A DNA stretch of 64,000 nt from Vibrio algicola. Its GTDB lineage: Bacteria; Pseudomonadota; Gammaproteobacteria; Enterobacterales; Vibrionaceae. Both the position numbers and the translations under genes were made by a program. The notes below the pieces were generated by a model. The model searched no databases, had not been told where the DNA came from, and worked only from the letters and a program-made list of their open reading frames with translations. Shown here in pieces: positions 9,422 to 18,452 of this stretch (the stretch's first letter is position 1; each line of letters starts with the position of its first letter). The DNA is taken from NCBI RefSeq assembly GCF_009601765.2, contig NZ_CP045699.1, positions 1,302,001-1,366,000 of the forward strand, given 5' to 3'.

Positions 9422-9969
9422 AAAACCTTTAATTATTATACTGTTTTAACCAGCGGCATGCTGATTAAAATCGAATGACTTATCCAAACCTTGTTCTATT
9501 TTTTGACATGAATTAAGTTCAAAAAATGAATGCGCTTCCATGCAACCATTTGATACTAATAGAATTATCAATTCCAGCCATAATTTATTCGCCTTTCAAA
9601 AGAGACGCTATGAACTGGAATGGCTACAATTTAGGATAAAGTTCCCCTCCCTGCCAAATTTTTTTATTGAAAAGTGTCATAAAAGTGACCACTAACCAAT
9701 AAAACATCGTGCATAACCGGTGAATGGCACATATTACGATCAATTAATTAACAATTTATCTACCTGTTTATTTTTGTCACGAATTAATTGATTTAAGGTC
9801 AATATCAATGTTTGAGTAAGATATGGATGATTATTTAGGAGCTAGTTAACAATCCATCCTATCGTAGGAGCTTTATTGCACTGGATAAGATTGTTTATAA
9901 TTCAAATAATTTACAATGCGAATAATGAAACTAAGTAATTATACTCAGTGCATTTCTCAATTTTTAGGC
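9422..9969. other. Long regulatory region upstream of the porin gene
   Basis: About 550 bases without a convincing gene. It holds the porin promoter region, very AT-rich, with direct repeats of AATTAATTGATTTAAGG-like text near 9780-9800. Regulators such as ToxR, OmpR or CRP act on porins in vibrios, but I could not assign a specific operator. Confidence 0.4.
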
Positions 9970-9993
9970 ACAAAAAAACCTCCGAAGAGGCTT
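9970..9993 (-). terminator. Intrinsic terminator downstream of cvfB
   Basis: Minus-strand CCTC-TTCG-GAGG tetraloop hairpin followed by TTTTTTT, about 40 bases past the cvfB stop. Confidence 0.85.
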
Positions 9994-10030
9994 TTGTACA
10001 AGAACGTCATGCTTAACTCTGCACTTGAGA

Positions 10031-10867
10031 TTAATCGTTCAAGTAGATACCATCTTTTTCGATACGAATTTTACCGTCTTTATACAAACCGCCGATGGTC
10101 TTTTTAAAGGTGCCTTTACTGGTTCTGAATACGGTAAAGATCGCTTCTGGGGTCGACTTATCACTTAATGGTAGGAAGCCGCCTTTGGTTTGTAGCACAT
10201 GCATCACCTTTTCACTCAGGTCATCCATTTTTGCTACACCAATTTTTTGCAACGATAAGTTAATGCGGCCATCTTCTCGGATCGCTTTGATATAGCCTTT
10301 TAATCGCTTACCAACAAATAACTTACCAAACACATCCGATTTAAAGATCACTCCCCAATGCTCGCCATGAATAATAGCTTTAAAACCAAGGTCGGTACGC
10401 TCGGCAATCAACAATTCAACTTGCTGATTAATCTCATAATTGGCGGGGGTTTTATCTAACAGTTTATTGAATTTAGTGGTACCCACAATGCGGCCCGATG
10501 CCGAATCCGAATAAACATACACCAGAATATTTTGTTCTTCGTTTAGAGGTACACGCTGGTTACTAAATGGGATCAACAAATCTTTTTTATCAATTCCCCA
10601 ATCAACAAATGCGCCAATATTATTGACCCCGACCACATGCATCATGCCCCATTGCCCTACTTGAGCGATCGGAGTTTCTGTGGTGGCTGACAATTGATTA
10701 TCTGAATCAAAATACAACATCACATCGACATCACTACCCACCTCAATACCATCGGGTGCGAACTTGTTTGGCAGTAATACTGAACCGAAATCATCGGCAT
10801 CAAGGAAGTAACCAAAATCGGTTTTTTTAGTGACATTAAGGGTGTTGATTTGACCAATATTAATCAT
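10031..10867 (-). CDS. cvfB: CvfB-family S1-domain RNA-binding protein
   Basis: 278 residues. It has several S1-like RNA-binding modules: an N-terminal one (INIGQINTLNVTKKTDFGYFL), a second around GQWGMMHVVGVNNIGAFVDWG (split here in mind at VGVNN), a third around YEINQQVELLIAERTDLGFKA, and a C-terminal winged-helix segment (VLQTKGGFLPLSDKSTPEAIF). This is the CvfB/YitL arrangement. The family binds RNA and has been linked to virulence-gene expression in staphylococci; its role in gammaproteobacteria is not settled. Start ATG is preceded by GAGCCTCC. It is monocistronic with its own terminator. Confidence 0.88.
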   Translation of the reverse strand: MINIGQINTLNVTKKTDFGYFLDADDFGSVLLPNKFAPDGIEVGSDVDVMLYFDSDNQLSATTETPIAQVGQWGMMHVVGVNNIGAFVDWGIDKKDLLIPFSNQRVPLNEEQNILVYVYSDSASGRIVGTTKFNKLLDKTPANYEINQQVELLIAERTDLGFKAIIHGEHWGVIFKSDVFGKLFVGKRLKGYIKAIREDGRINLSLQKIGVAKMDDLSEKVMHVLQTKGGFLPLSDKSTPEAIFTVFRTSKGTFKKTIGGLYKDGKIRIEKDGIYLND

Positions 10868-11016
10868 GGAGGCTCTTTTTGTTTTTACGGATAGTGATAA
10901 TGTCGTCCTTTATGCTCATACTGAAATAAAGGGCGACTAAAAATGACCATCCAATTATACGTGATTTACTCATGATTACGTAAAGTAAATCCGATTATTT
11001 TATCTTGTTAACCTTT

Positions 11017-11496
11017 CTAGTTTGCCGCTAGTGCCTTTACCGACAAAGTCAGTTCAAAAATAGCCACGGGATCCTCCCCATTTAAGGTAGGACACAGCGC
11101 GGTAATGGTGACAGGTTGATTGACTCGCCCCCCCGTTTTCACTGTTTCGGCTAACATTTGATCAATCAGTTTGCCGTCGTGACACACAAACACCACGTCA
11201 TCTTCTGGCCGAGCTAAAAACTCAGCTTTCACTGCTTTAAATGCGAGTGAGATTTTTTTCCCCATCTGCTCAGATTTACTAATGGCTAAAAATCCCCCTG
11301 CGGCATCTGCGCCCACCGCCAATGCGCCAAAATACATACTATTAAGATGATTTTTAGTCGGTTTATTTAACGGGATTTTTATTTCAACCGTTTCTTGGGT
11401 GATCTTAATGATCTCAGGTTTGCAATAGCCGATCATCGGTACAAGTTGCTCTCCAAAATAACTAAGATGCTGATTTGCGGTTGTTAGAATATCCAT
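11017..11496 (-). CDS. DUF4442-family hot-dog fold protein, possible thioesterase
   Basis: 159 residues with the hot-dog thioesterase layout: a long N-terminal region, the central-helix segment HLNSMYFGALAVGADAAGGFLAI, then strands ISLAFKAVKAEFLARPEDDVVF. It resembles the DUF4442/PaaI-like group. Substrate is unknown, and members of this group often lack proven thioesterase activity. The start follows AGAGGGATAGAA, a good ribosome binding site. It lies downstream of the PEP-domain gene on the same strand but past that gene's terminator, so it is probably separately transcribed. Confidence 0.75.
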   Translation of the reverse strand: MDILTTANQHLSYFGEQLVPMIGYCKPEIIKITQETVEIKIPLNKPTKNHLNSMYFGALAVGADAAGGFLAISKSEQMGKKISLAFKAVKAEFLARPEDDVVFVCHDGKLIDQMLAETVKTGGRVNQPVTITALCPTLNGEDPVAIFELTLSVKALAAN

Positions 11497-11602
11497 TTCT
11501 ATCCCTCTTATTTTTATTCGATTTAAGATCTCACCATGTCGGACCAGTTAACGTTTAATTAACATCCAAGTCAACGGACAAAGTTCTAAGTTGTTAAGCG
11601 CA

Positions 11603-11633
11603 TAAAAAAACCGACCTAATAAATGGTCGGTTT
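11603..11633 (-). terminator. Intrinsic terminator after the PEP-synthase-like domain gene
   Basis: Minus-strand AAACCGACC and GGTCGGTTT arms around an AT loop, followed by a T run, 34 bases past the stop codon. Confidence 0.88.
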
Positions 11634-11666
11634 GTGATAGCGCTTTCATTCAAATTGGAACGGTAT

Positions 11667-12575
11667 TTATAAACCGGCCAGCACTTGCAAGCTTTCATGC
11701 TCGAGTAAAACATCTCGAATTTTTGGGTATTGGGCTAATTTCTGGCAATACACCACACAAGGTTTATTGGCTTGTTGAGCCGATTTTAGCGCCTGATGGA
11801 TCAATATCACCACCGCTTCATGCTCTGGGTTAAATAATGACCCTAATGCCGCACTGGTTTGATCTGCGCCAATGGTTAATTGAGTCAGATTATTGGTATT
11901 AACCACCATGCCATCAAAATATTGCAATAAGCGATCAGCCAATAAAACAGACGCGGGTGCATCACAACAAAACAATACTTTTAAGCCATTTAATCCGCGA
12001 GGTAGACCTTGTACGGCAAGACGGTCGATAATAGTTGCAGCATCACTTAACGCTCGAACAAAGGGCACCACAATGTCAATATCCAGTCCCTTTTCTCTCA
12101 ACTGTTTGATAACCCGACATTCGAGTTCAAAAGAGTGGGTATGCTGATTCGATGCAAAACGTGCGACTCCGCGCAAACCAATGGCAGGGTTAACTTCTTG
12201 ATCTTCAATCTGACCACCTAATAAAGCGCTATAACGGTGGCTGTCGGTATCGGATAAACAAATTCGTATATCTTGATGCGAAGGTTGGATCGCCGAGTTG
12301 ATCACCTTGACTAAGGTTTCGACAAAATGCTTATCAATGACATCGGCGCTTAATGTGTCTTCACCCACGATAGCAGACAGTTGCGCTTTGTCTGATACGC
12401 TTAACGTCTCAAGCTGTAAACCAATTTCAGGATGATAACCAATACGCTCGCAAATCAAATCACTCAACGACACAAATAAATGCTGTGCGTCTGGCAGAAC
12501 GCTATCGGTGTGAGATGACAATACATCACCCAACTGTAAATTATTTGGGATCTTCCCATCGTTTGTTTGAGACAT
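11667..12575 (-). CDS. Stand-alone PEP-utiliser C-terminal domain (PEP synthase-like), probably non-catalytic
   Basis: 302 residues from the ATG at 12575, chosen for its upstream GGAGTAGTT. The whole protein corresponds to the C-terminal PEP/pyruvate-binding TIM barrel of PEP synthase (PpsA): NPAIGLRGVARF matches NPMIGFRGASRY, IVVPFVRALSDA matches IMVPFVRTLGEA, FDGMVVNTNNLTQLTIGADQTS matches the GSNDLTQLTLGLDRDS region (shown only in part here). The nucleotide-binding and phosphohistidine domains are absent. Residues that bind the metal in the family are altered: Glu in MCELPS is Asp (CCDAPA) and Asp in SNDLTQ is Asn (TNNLTQ). A Cys is kept near VVYCQKL. It diverges from a DAHP synthase gene that consumes PEP, so a PEP-sensing role is conceivable; this is inference. 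Confidence 0.8.
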   Translation of the reverse strand: MSQTNDGKIPNNLQLGDVLSSHTDSVLPDAQHLFVSLSDLICERIGYHPEIGLQLETLSVSDKAQLSAIVGEDTLSADVIDKHFVETLVKVINSAIQPSHQDIRICLSDTDSHRYSALLGGQIEDQEVNPAIGLRGVARFASNQHTHSFELECRVIKQLREKGLDIDIVVPFVRALSDAATIIDRLAVQGLPRGLNGLKVLFCCDAPASVLLADRLLQYFDGMVVNTNNLTQLTIGADQTSAALGSLFNPEHEAVVILIHQALKSAQQANKPCVVYCQKLAQYPKIRDVLLEHESLQVLAGL

Positions 12576-12695
12576 AACTACTCCATTAAATACATCTGTA
12601 TACAAAGAAAATACTGATCAAACCATCACAAAACAAGCGAAAAAATCAATAGATTGGAGTAAATAGAAAAAAATAGCCTGAATTCACTCATTCTT

Positions 12696-12770
12696 ATGGA
12701 GAAAAACCTGATTGGACGTTTATTCCCTTGGCCATTTCCGTTATCTTTAGCGGGTGTATTTTATCAATAA
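12696..12770 (+). CDS. Possible aromatic leader peptide ahead of the DAHP synthase gene
   Basis: A 24-codon reading frame whose TAA lies nine bases before the DAHP synthase ATG and in the same frame. Five of its 24 residues are aromatic: FPWPFP occupies residues 10-15 and FY residues 22-23. Such enrichment just upstream of an aromatic-pathway gene is what an attenuation or arrest peptide would look like. Against this, no good ribosome binding site precedes its ATG and no clear terminator/antiterminator pair is visible. The DAHP synthase also lacks a strong site of its own, so translation of the small frame could couple to it. Confidence 0.35.
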   Translation: MEKNLIGRLFPWPFPLSLAGVFYQ

Positions 12771-12779
12771 GACAGTCGA

Positions 12780-13841
12780 ATGACACAAGTACAAACAGAC
12801 GAACTAAGAACTCAAGCACTCGGCCCAATGCCGACCCCATTAGAATTAACTCAAGCACACCCATTGTGCGACTCTGTTGCCGAGCATATCGATAATTCTC
12901 GCCGTCAGATCGAAGCGATCCTTGCGGGGAATGACCCTCGTTTATTAGTGGTCGTGGGCCCATGCTCAGTACACGACACTGAAGCTGCGCTGGATTACGG
13001 GCAACGCTTAAATGAGCTGCAAGCACAATATAAAGATCAATTGTTGATTGTCATGCGTACCTATTTTGAAAAGCCACGCACTATCATTGGCTGGAAAGGT
13101 TTAATTTCTGATCCCAATCTTGATGGCAGTTACGCTTTAGAAGCGGGTTTAAATAAAGCGCGTAAATTGCTATTGGATATCAATACTCTTGGCCTTGCTA
13201 CCGCGACTGAATTTTTAGATATGGTCACCGGTCAATATATCTCTGATTTGATATCTTGGGGAGCCATTGGCGCTCGCACGACTGAATCGCAAATTCACCG
13301 TGAAATGGCCTCAGCGTTATCTTGCCCTGTTGGGTTTAAAAACGGTACTAACGGTAATGTGAAAATTTCAACCGATGCCATTCGCGCCGCGCAATCCTCA
13401 CATTATTTTTGCTCACCCGATAAAAATGGTCGTATGACAGTTTACCGCACCGCGGGCAACCCACATGGTCATGCCATTTTACGCGGAGGTGATACCGGCC
13501 CTAACTTTGATGCCGAGTCGGTAGCACAAGCTTGTCAGCAATTGGCCGATGTTGAATTAACGCCGCGTTTGATTGTCGATTTTAGCCATGCCAACTGTCA
13601 AAAACAGCATCGTAAACAATTGGATGTTGCCCAAGATATTTGCCAACAAATTGAAAGTGGTTCGACTTACATTGCCGGTATTATGGCGGAAAGCTTTATT
13701 GAAGAAGGCAATCAACCAATGACGGATCTCGATAACCTCACTTATGGTCAATCGATTACCGATCCATGCTTAAGCTGGGATGACACGGTAACCATGTTAG
13801 ATATGCTCGCCGCTTCAATCAAAAAGACAGTTGTAAAATAA
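12780..13841 (+). CDS. aroH: 3-deoxy-7-phosphoheptulonate (DAHP) synthase, AroH-like
   Basis: 353 residues, class I-alpha DAHP synthase, condensing PEP and erythrose-4-phosphate in the first step of the shikimate pathway. Conserved motifs: VVGPCSVHD (active-site Cys loop), RTYFEKPRT, GWKGLISDP, the long IGARTTESQIHREMAS segment, PVGFKNGTNGN and DFSHANCQKQH. The N-terminal TDELRT and the EFLDMVTGQYISDLISWG stretch are much closer to the Trp-type isozyme AroH than to AroF or AroG as remembered, but feedback specificity cannot be proven by eye. It is preceded by a possible aromatic leader peptide and diverges from the PEP-domain gene. Confidence 0.92.
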   Translation: MTQVQTDELRTQALGPMPTPLELTQAHPLCDSVAEHIDNSRRQIEAILAGNDPRLLVVVGPCSVHDTEAALDYGQRLNELQAQYKDQLLIVMRTYFEKPRTIIGWKGLISDPNLDGSYALEAGLNKARKLLLDINTLGLATATEFLDMVTGQYISDLISWGAIGARTTESQIHREMASALSCPVGFKNGTNGNVKISTDAIRAAQSSHYFCSPDKNGRMTVYRTAGNPHGHAILRGGDTGPNFDAESVAQACQQLADVELTPRLIVDFSHANCQKQHRKQLDVAQDICQQIESGSTYIAGIMAESFIEEGNQPMTDLDNLTYGQSITDPCLSWDDTVTMLDMLAASIKKTVVK

Positions 13842-13846
13842 CCAAC

Positions 13847-13872
13847 CTATACCCAAAGTAAAACCGGTATAG
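13847..13872. repeat. Short palindrome resembling an end of the 128-bp dispersed element
   Basis: CTATACC at 13847-13853 pairs with GGTATAG at 13866-13872. The left half, TATACCCAAAGTA, is the same as the end (minus strand) of the repeat at 18317-18444. It may be an internally deleted copy. It lies between the DAHP synthase gene and yajQ. Confidence 0.45.
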
Positions 13873-13901
13873 CAACCAACAAATTAAGAAAGGATAAACC
13901 C

Positions 13902-14384
13902 ATGCCTTCATTTGATATTATTTCTGAAGTAGATAGCGTTGAAGTACGTAACGCTGCGGAAAATGCCAACCGTGAACTTGATACTCGCTTTGATTTTCGT
14001 AATGTAGAAGCAAAATTTGAGTTTAAAAACGACATCGTGAAGCTTTCTGCTGAAAACGATTACCAACTGGGTCAGATGATGACTATGTTGCGCGGTCAAT
14101 TGGCGAAGCGTGGTGTCGATGCTAATGCGGTCGATTTAAAAAAAGCAGAACAGACCGGTAAAATGCACACTCAAGAAGCCAGTTTTAAACAAGGCATCGA
14201 AACCGATGTAGCCAAGAAAGTGGTTAAGCTTATCAAAGAAGCGAAGCTTAAAGTTCAAGCGTCAATCCAAGGTGACAAAGTACGGGTAACGGGCAAAAAA
14301 CGTGATGATTTGCAACAAGCTATGAGCGCGATTCGCCAGTCGGAACTAGAGCAACCTTTCCAGTTTAATAACTTTAAAGATTAA
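13902..14384 (+). CDS. yajQ: YajQ-family cyclic-di-GMP-binding protein
   Basis: 160 residues, the standard YajQ length, with the typical opening [11 protein letters not shown] and the motif [20 protein letters not shown] followed by two ferredoxin-like lobes and a C-terminal [10 protein letters not shown]. YajQ proteins bind nucleotides; members in Xanthomonas bind cyclic di-GMP and act with a transcription factor. AGAAAGGA upstream gives a strong ribosome binding site. A strong terminator follows. Confidence 0.95.
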   Translation: MPSFDIISEVDSVEVRNAAENANRELDTRFDFRNVEAKFEFKNDIVKLSAENDYQLGQMMTMLRGQLAKRGVDANAVDLKKAEQTGKMHTQEASFKQGIETDVAKKVVKLIKEAKLKVQASIQGDKVRVTGKKRDDLQQAMSAIRQSELEQPFQFNNFKD

Positions 14385-14410
14385 GCTTTCTAGTTAACAT
14401 TTACGGACCT

Positions 14411-14453
14411 AAAAAGCCTGACTTCATTTTATTTTGAAGTCAGGCTTTTTTTA
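14411..14453 (+). terminator. Intrinsic terminator after yajQ
   Basis: AAAAAGCCTGACTTCA and TGAAGTCAGGCTTTTTTT form a long perfect stem with a T tail. The flanking A and T runs make it usable in both directions, so it may also stop prpD transcription. Confidence 0.93.
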
Positions 14454-14531
14454 TCTCTATGCTCAATATTGATAGATCTTTAAACTTGTTGAATTAGATT
14501 GCTTCAACTAAAAACAAAAACCTGTCACAGG

Positions 14532-15992
14532 CTAACACGCCACAAATAAATCCATAAATTCATTCACTGGCATGGCTTCTAATGTTTTCTGATCGGTACA
14601 CGCTTCTACAATCTGTTGCGCTTTACTTGGTACAAAACGGGTTTTGAGGTTGCGCTCAAACTTACTTTCAAGCACAGGGATCCCCTCTTCGCGGCGACGA
14701 CGGTGGCCAATAGGATACTCAACTTCAATCTTATCGGTAGAGGTACCATCTTTAAAGAACACTTGCAGCGCATTGGCAATTGAGCGCTTGTCCGGATCAA
14801 GGTAATCGGTGGTGTATTGGCTATTTTCTTGGATCACCATTTTATCGCGTAATACATCAATACGATGATCGGCTTGATGGAAGCTATCTTCATAATGCTC
14901 TGCCTCTAAATCACCATGGATTAATGGCACCGCGATCATATATTGCAAACAATGGTCACGATCAGCTGGGTTGGCCAAATCGCCAGTTTTTGAAATGATC
15001 CGCACTGCCGATTCATGGGTGGTGACTTCGATTCGTGCGATATCATCAAAACGATCTTTGACGCTATTATGCAATGTTACCGCACATTCAACCGCGGTTT
15101 GTGCATGGAATTCGGCTGGGAACGATAACTTAAATAAAATATTATCCATCACATAGCTCTCAAAGCCTTGGCTCATCTTAAACGCTTCACCGTTAAACAA
15201 TACATCGTTAAAGCCCCAAGTTGGTGCGGATAATACCGAGGGTAACCCCATTTCGCCTTTCATGGTGATCATGGCTAAACGCACAGCGCGCGAGGTGGCA
15301 TCCCCTGCTGCCCACGATTTACGCGAACCCGCATTTGGCGCATGACGATATGTACGCAACGCACATCCATCAACCCAAGCTTGTGATACCGCATCAACAA
15401 TTTGATCACGACTGCCGCCAAGCATTTTAGTAACGACCGCCGTTGAAGCCACCCGCACCAGTAATACATGATCAAGTCCTACGCGGTTGTAGCTATTTTC
15501 CAGAGCTAATACTCCTTGAATTTCATGGGCTTTGATCATCGCCACCAGCACATCTTTCATGTTTAGTGGCGCTTTGCCTTGAGAAACCGCCACTCGGCTT
15601 AAATAATCAGCGGTGGCTAAAATGCCGCCTAAGTTATCTGAAGGATGCCCCCATTCTGCCGCCAGCCAAGTGTCATTAAAATCTAACCAACGGATCATAC
15701 AGCCAATATTAAACGCACCGGCCACCGGATCAAGCTCATAAGCGGTACCTGGTACTTTTACCCCATTACGCACTGTTGTGCCGGGTACAATTGGGCCTAA
15801 ATGCTTAGTACACTCAGGAAATTTTAATGCCAGTAAGCCGCAACCTAGTGTATCGATTAAGCAGTTGCGCGCGGTGTTTAAAGTTTCGGGTGAAGTGATT
15901 TCTGCCTCTGTTACATAATCGGCAATTTGCAGTAATAACGCATCCGGTTGTGGGCGATGGTTGACTTCAGCTTGATTGATTTGATTTGTCAT
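14532..15992 (-). CDS. prpD: 2-methylcitrate dehydratase PrpD
   Basis: 486 residues, close to E. coli PrpD (483). MmgE/PrpD fold with conserved stretches [42 protein letters not shown] and [20 protein letters not shown]. It dehydrates 2-methylcitrate to 2-methyl-cis-aconitate in the methylcitrate cycle, which turns propionyl-CoA into pyruvate and succinate. Last gene of the prpB-prpC-prpD cluster on the minus strand. This is the PrpD version of the pathway; the AcnD/PrpF pair used by many vibrios and shewanellas is not present here. Confidence 0.95.
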   Translation of the reverse strand: MTNQINQAEVNHRPQPDALLLQIADYVTEAEITSPETLNTARNCLIDTLGCGLLALKFPECTKHLGPIVPGTTVRNGVKVPGTAYELDPVAGAFNIGCMIRWLDFNDTWLAAEWGHPSDNLGGILATADYLSRVAVSQGKAPLNMKDVLVAMIKAHEIQGVLALENSYNRVGLDHVLLVRVASTAVVTKMLGGSRDQIVDAVSQAWVDGCALRTYRHAPNAGSRKSWAAGDATSRAVRLAMITMKGEMGLPSVLSAPTWGFNDVLFNGEAFKMSQGFESYVMDNILFKLSFPAEFHAQTAVECAVTLHNSVKDRFDDIARIEVTTHESAVRIISKTGDLANPADRDHCLQYMIAVPLIHGDLEAEHYEDSFHQADHRIDVLRDKMVIQENSQYTTDYLDPDKRSIANALQVFFKDGTSTDKIEVEYPIGHRRRREEGIPVLESKFERNLKTRFVPSKAQQIVEACTDQKTLEAMPVNEFMDLFVAC

Positions 15993-16065
15993 TATGTTGA
16001 ATTCCTTTCGATTTTTTAACTGTGATATGCGTAAGCTCGATTTTTATAAATAATCTCGAAAACCG

Positions 16066-17268
16066 TTATGGCCGTTGCTCTATTGGCAACCATTGTTGAT
16101 GCTCTGGGCCTACATAATCGGCACTTGGGCGAATAATTCGGTTATTAGCACGCTGTTCAAACACATGCGCCGCCCACCCAGTTAAGCGACTCATAACAAA
16201 TATTGGAGTGAATAGCTTGGTTGGAATATCTAAGAAGTGATACGCAGAGGCATGGAAGAAATCGGCATTACAAAACAGGTTTTTCTCCCGCTTCATCACT
16301 GCTTCAACTCTTTCAGATACCGCATACAAATGGCTATCTCCAACCGATTCCGATAACACTTTTGACCAATGCTTGATCAATGCATTACGCGGATCCGATT
16401 CACGATAAATCGCGTGACCAAAGCCCATCACTTTTTCTTTATTCGCCAACATGTTCATCAATTCATGCTCGGCTTGCTGAGTTGAATGCCATTGCTCGAT
16501 CATCGCCATCGCTGCTTCATTCGCCCCGCCATGTAACGGCCCACGCAAAGTGCCAATTGCGGCGGTAATACAAGAATGAATGTCCGATAAAGTAGATGCG
16601 CATACTCGCGCGGTAAAGGTCGAGGCATTAAATTCATGCTCGGCGTATAGCACCAATGAACAATGCATCACTTGACGTTGTAATTCGGTGCTAGGTTTAT
16701 CGGTCAGCATTTTAAGAAAATAACCACCAATACTGTCTTCAGTTTGATCATCCGTTTCAATACGAACACCGTCATGGCTAAAGCGATACCAATAACAAAT
16801 GATGGCTGGAAATAACGCTAACATTCGCTCGGTAGCATCTAATTGCTGCGAAAAATCCTCTTCCATTTCAAGATTACCCAATATAGAACAACCAGTGCGC
16901 ATCACATCCATTGGGTGAGCATTCGCTGGGATCAACTCTAATGCCGCAATTAACGCTTGAGGTAAACCGCGCAATGATTTGAGTTGTTGAAGATAGTTTT
17001 CAAGCTCAAGGCTATTTGGAAGGTGACCGCGTAACAATAAATGCGCCACTTCTTCAAACTGAGCATGCTGAGCCAGATCGGTAATATCATAACCGCGATA
17101 AGTTAAACCGGTCCCTGTTTTCCCCACGGTACATAAGGCTGTTTCCCCAGCACTTTGGCCGCGTAAACCGGCTCCAGATAAAGCCGTTTTGCTTGACTGT
17201 GTGTTTTGTTGTATTGGATCGGAAGCCGCGAGCGATTCTTGCAAATTTGAAACGTTAGCAGTAGACAT
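16066..17268 (-). CDS. prpC: 2-methylcitrate synthase PrpC
   Basis: 400 residues, citrate-synthase fold. It joins propionyl-CoA and oxaloacetate. Visible family features: the opening GLRGQSAGETALCTVGKTGTG (here split as GLRGQSAGET and ALCTVGKTG), the active-site His region RGPLHGGANEAAM, the second His GFGHAIYRESDPR and the Asp-containing segment SRLTGWAAHVFEQ. These are the methylcitrate-synthase forms of the citrate-synthase catalytic H-H-D set. The N-terminal 25 residues are Ser/Gln-rich and poorly conserved. It lies between prpB and prpD with gaps of 73 and 102 bases, consistent with one operon. Confidence 0.94.
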   Translation of the reverse strand: MSTANVSNLQESLAASDPIQQNTQSSKTALSGAGLRGQSAGETALCTVGKTGTGLTYRGYDITDLAQHAQFEEVAHLLLRGHLPNSLELENYLQQLKSLRGLPQALIAALELIPANAHPMDVMRTGCSILGNLEMEEDFSQQLDATERMLALFPAIICYWYRFSHDGVRIETDDQTEDSIGGYFLKMLTDKPSTELQRQVMHCSLVLYAEHEFNASTFTARVCASTLSDIHSCITAAIGTLRGPLHGGANEAAMAMIEQWHSTQQAEHELMNMLANKEKVMGFGHAIYRESDPRNALIKHWSKVLSESVGDSHLYAVSERVEAVMKREKNLFCNADFFHASAYHFLDIPTKLFTPIFVMSRLTGWAAHVFEQRANNRIIRPSADYVGPEHQQWLPIEQRP

Positions 17269-17370
17269 ACAAACATCCTTTTAGCGTTATTGGTTCAAAG
17301 TATGACAGTGAAGATCTTTGCCTTCTGTTTATCGTCATTGTTGTTGTTATTTTTTCATTTCTTTAATACA

Positions 17371-18237
17371 TTACGATTTAAACAGTTGATCTAATTTATC
17401 TTCATAATGATGGTAGTTAAGGTATTGGTACAGTTCGTCGCGAGTTTGCATTTTCTCAAGCACTGCACTTTGATCGCCATTTTGGCTGATTGACTGATAG
17501 ACAGTTTCAGCCGCTTGATTCATGGCTCGAAAAGCACTTAATGGATATAACACCATTTCAACCCCATGCTCGCCTAACTCTTGTTGATTAAATAAAGGGG
17601 TTTGGCCGAATTCGGTAATGTTGGCTAAGATCGGCACCTTTACTGCGCGGGAAAATTGCTGATATTGTTCTAACGTTAAAATCGCTTCAGGAAAAATCAT
17701 ATCTGCTCCGGCTTCAACACAAGCCACCGCACGCTCAATTGCTGCGTCCATCCCTTCAACGGCTAACGCATCGGTACGCGCCATGATCACAAACTGAGGA
17801 TCAATACGCGCATCGACCGCTGACTTAATTCGGTCAACCATTTCAGCCTGTGACACAATCGCTTTATTCGGACGATGTCCACAACGTTTTTGCGCCACTT
17901 GATCTTCAATATGAACCGCAGCCACACCCGCTTTTTCCATCGCTTTAATAGTTCTGGCAATTGAGAATGTGCCCCCAAAACCGGTATCGATATCCACCAG
18001 CAAAGGCAAATCACAGGCATTAGTAATACGTTCGGCGTCAATTAACACATCGTTTAAGGTGGTGACACCCAAATCTGGCAGTCCATAAGAGGCATTCGCC
18101 ACCCCCGCGCCAGACAGATAAATGGCTTGGTGCCCTGCTTGTTTGGCCATCATGGCGCTGTAGGCATTGATGGCTCCAACAATCGCTAATGGTTGAGCTT
18201 GCTTGACTGCCGCTCGAAATTTTGCACCATGACTCAT
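17371..18237 (-). CDS. prpB: 2-methylisocitrate lyase PrpB
   Basis: 288 residues from the ATG at 18237, which gives the family N-terminus [11 protein letters not shown] and is preceded by GGGAAAC; longer upstream frames would run through a repeat element. Isocitrate-lyase/PEP-mutase TIM barrel with [28 protein letters not shown] (catalytic KKCGH-type loop, here KRCGH) and [12 protein letters not shown]. It cleaves 2-methylisocitrate to pyruvate and succinate. First enzyme gene of the prpBCD cluster, directly downstream of the GntR regulator gene. Confidence 0.95.
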   Translation of the reverse strand: MSHGAKFRAAVKQAQPLAIVGAINAYSAMMAKQAGHQAIYLSGAGVANASYGLPDLGVTTLNDVLIDAERITNACDLPLLVDIDTGFGGTFSIARTIKAMEKAGVAAVHIEDQVAQKRCGHRPNKAIVSQAEMVDRIKSAVDARIDPQFVIMARTDALAVEGMDAAIERAVACVEAGADMIFPEAILTLEQYQQFSRAVKVPILANITEFGQTPLFNQQELGEHGVEMVLYPLSAFRAMNQAAETVYQSISQNGDQSAVLEKMQTRDELYQYLNYHHYEDKLDQLFKS

Positions 18238-18316
18238 AATGTTTCCCTTATTAATTAGTAGATGTGCCGCTGTTAATCGTTGTGCCGTGTATATTGACGC
18301 TAACGCGAATAAGATA

Positions 18317-18444
18317 TATACCCGTCTTACTTGAAGCTGCAGCTTTTTTGGCTGCGCTAACTCACCCCAATCACTTAGGCAAGCTAAGCTCATGGGGCTT
18401 CGTTTACTTGCCGCCTCACTGCAACTTCAATTACTTTGGGTATA
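18317..18444. repeat. 128-bp palindromic dispersed-type repeat with imperfect inverted ends
   Basis: The ends TATACCCGTCTTACTTGAAG and, read on the minus strand, TATACCCAAAGTAATTGAAG are near-identical inverted copies of about 26 bases. The middle holds paired segments such as AGCTGCAGC. This looks like a MITE-like intergenic repeat of the kind scattered in Vibrionaceae genomes. It occupies most of the spacer between the GntR regulator gene and prpB, so it lies in the prpB promoter/leader. Confidence 0.7.
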
Positions 18445-18452
18445 AACGGATA

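Noticed and set aside
9916..10107. Plus-strand 63-codon reading frame upstream of cvfB's terminator
   Set aside because: It runs over the cvfB terminator and the cvfB 3' end, and has no ribosome binding site.
12694..13026. Minus-strand 110-codon frame over the start of the DAHP synthase gene
   Set aside because: Antisense to a strongly supported gene, with no own initiation signal.
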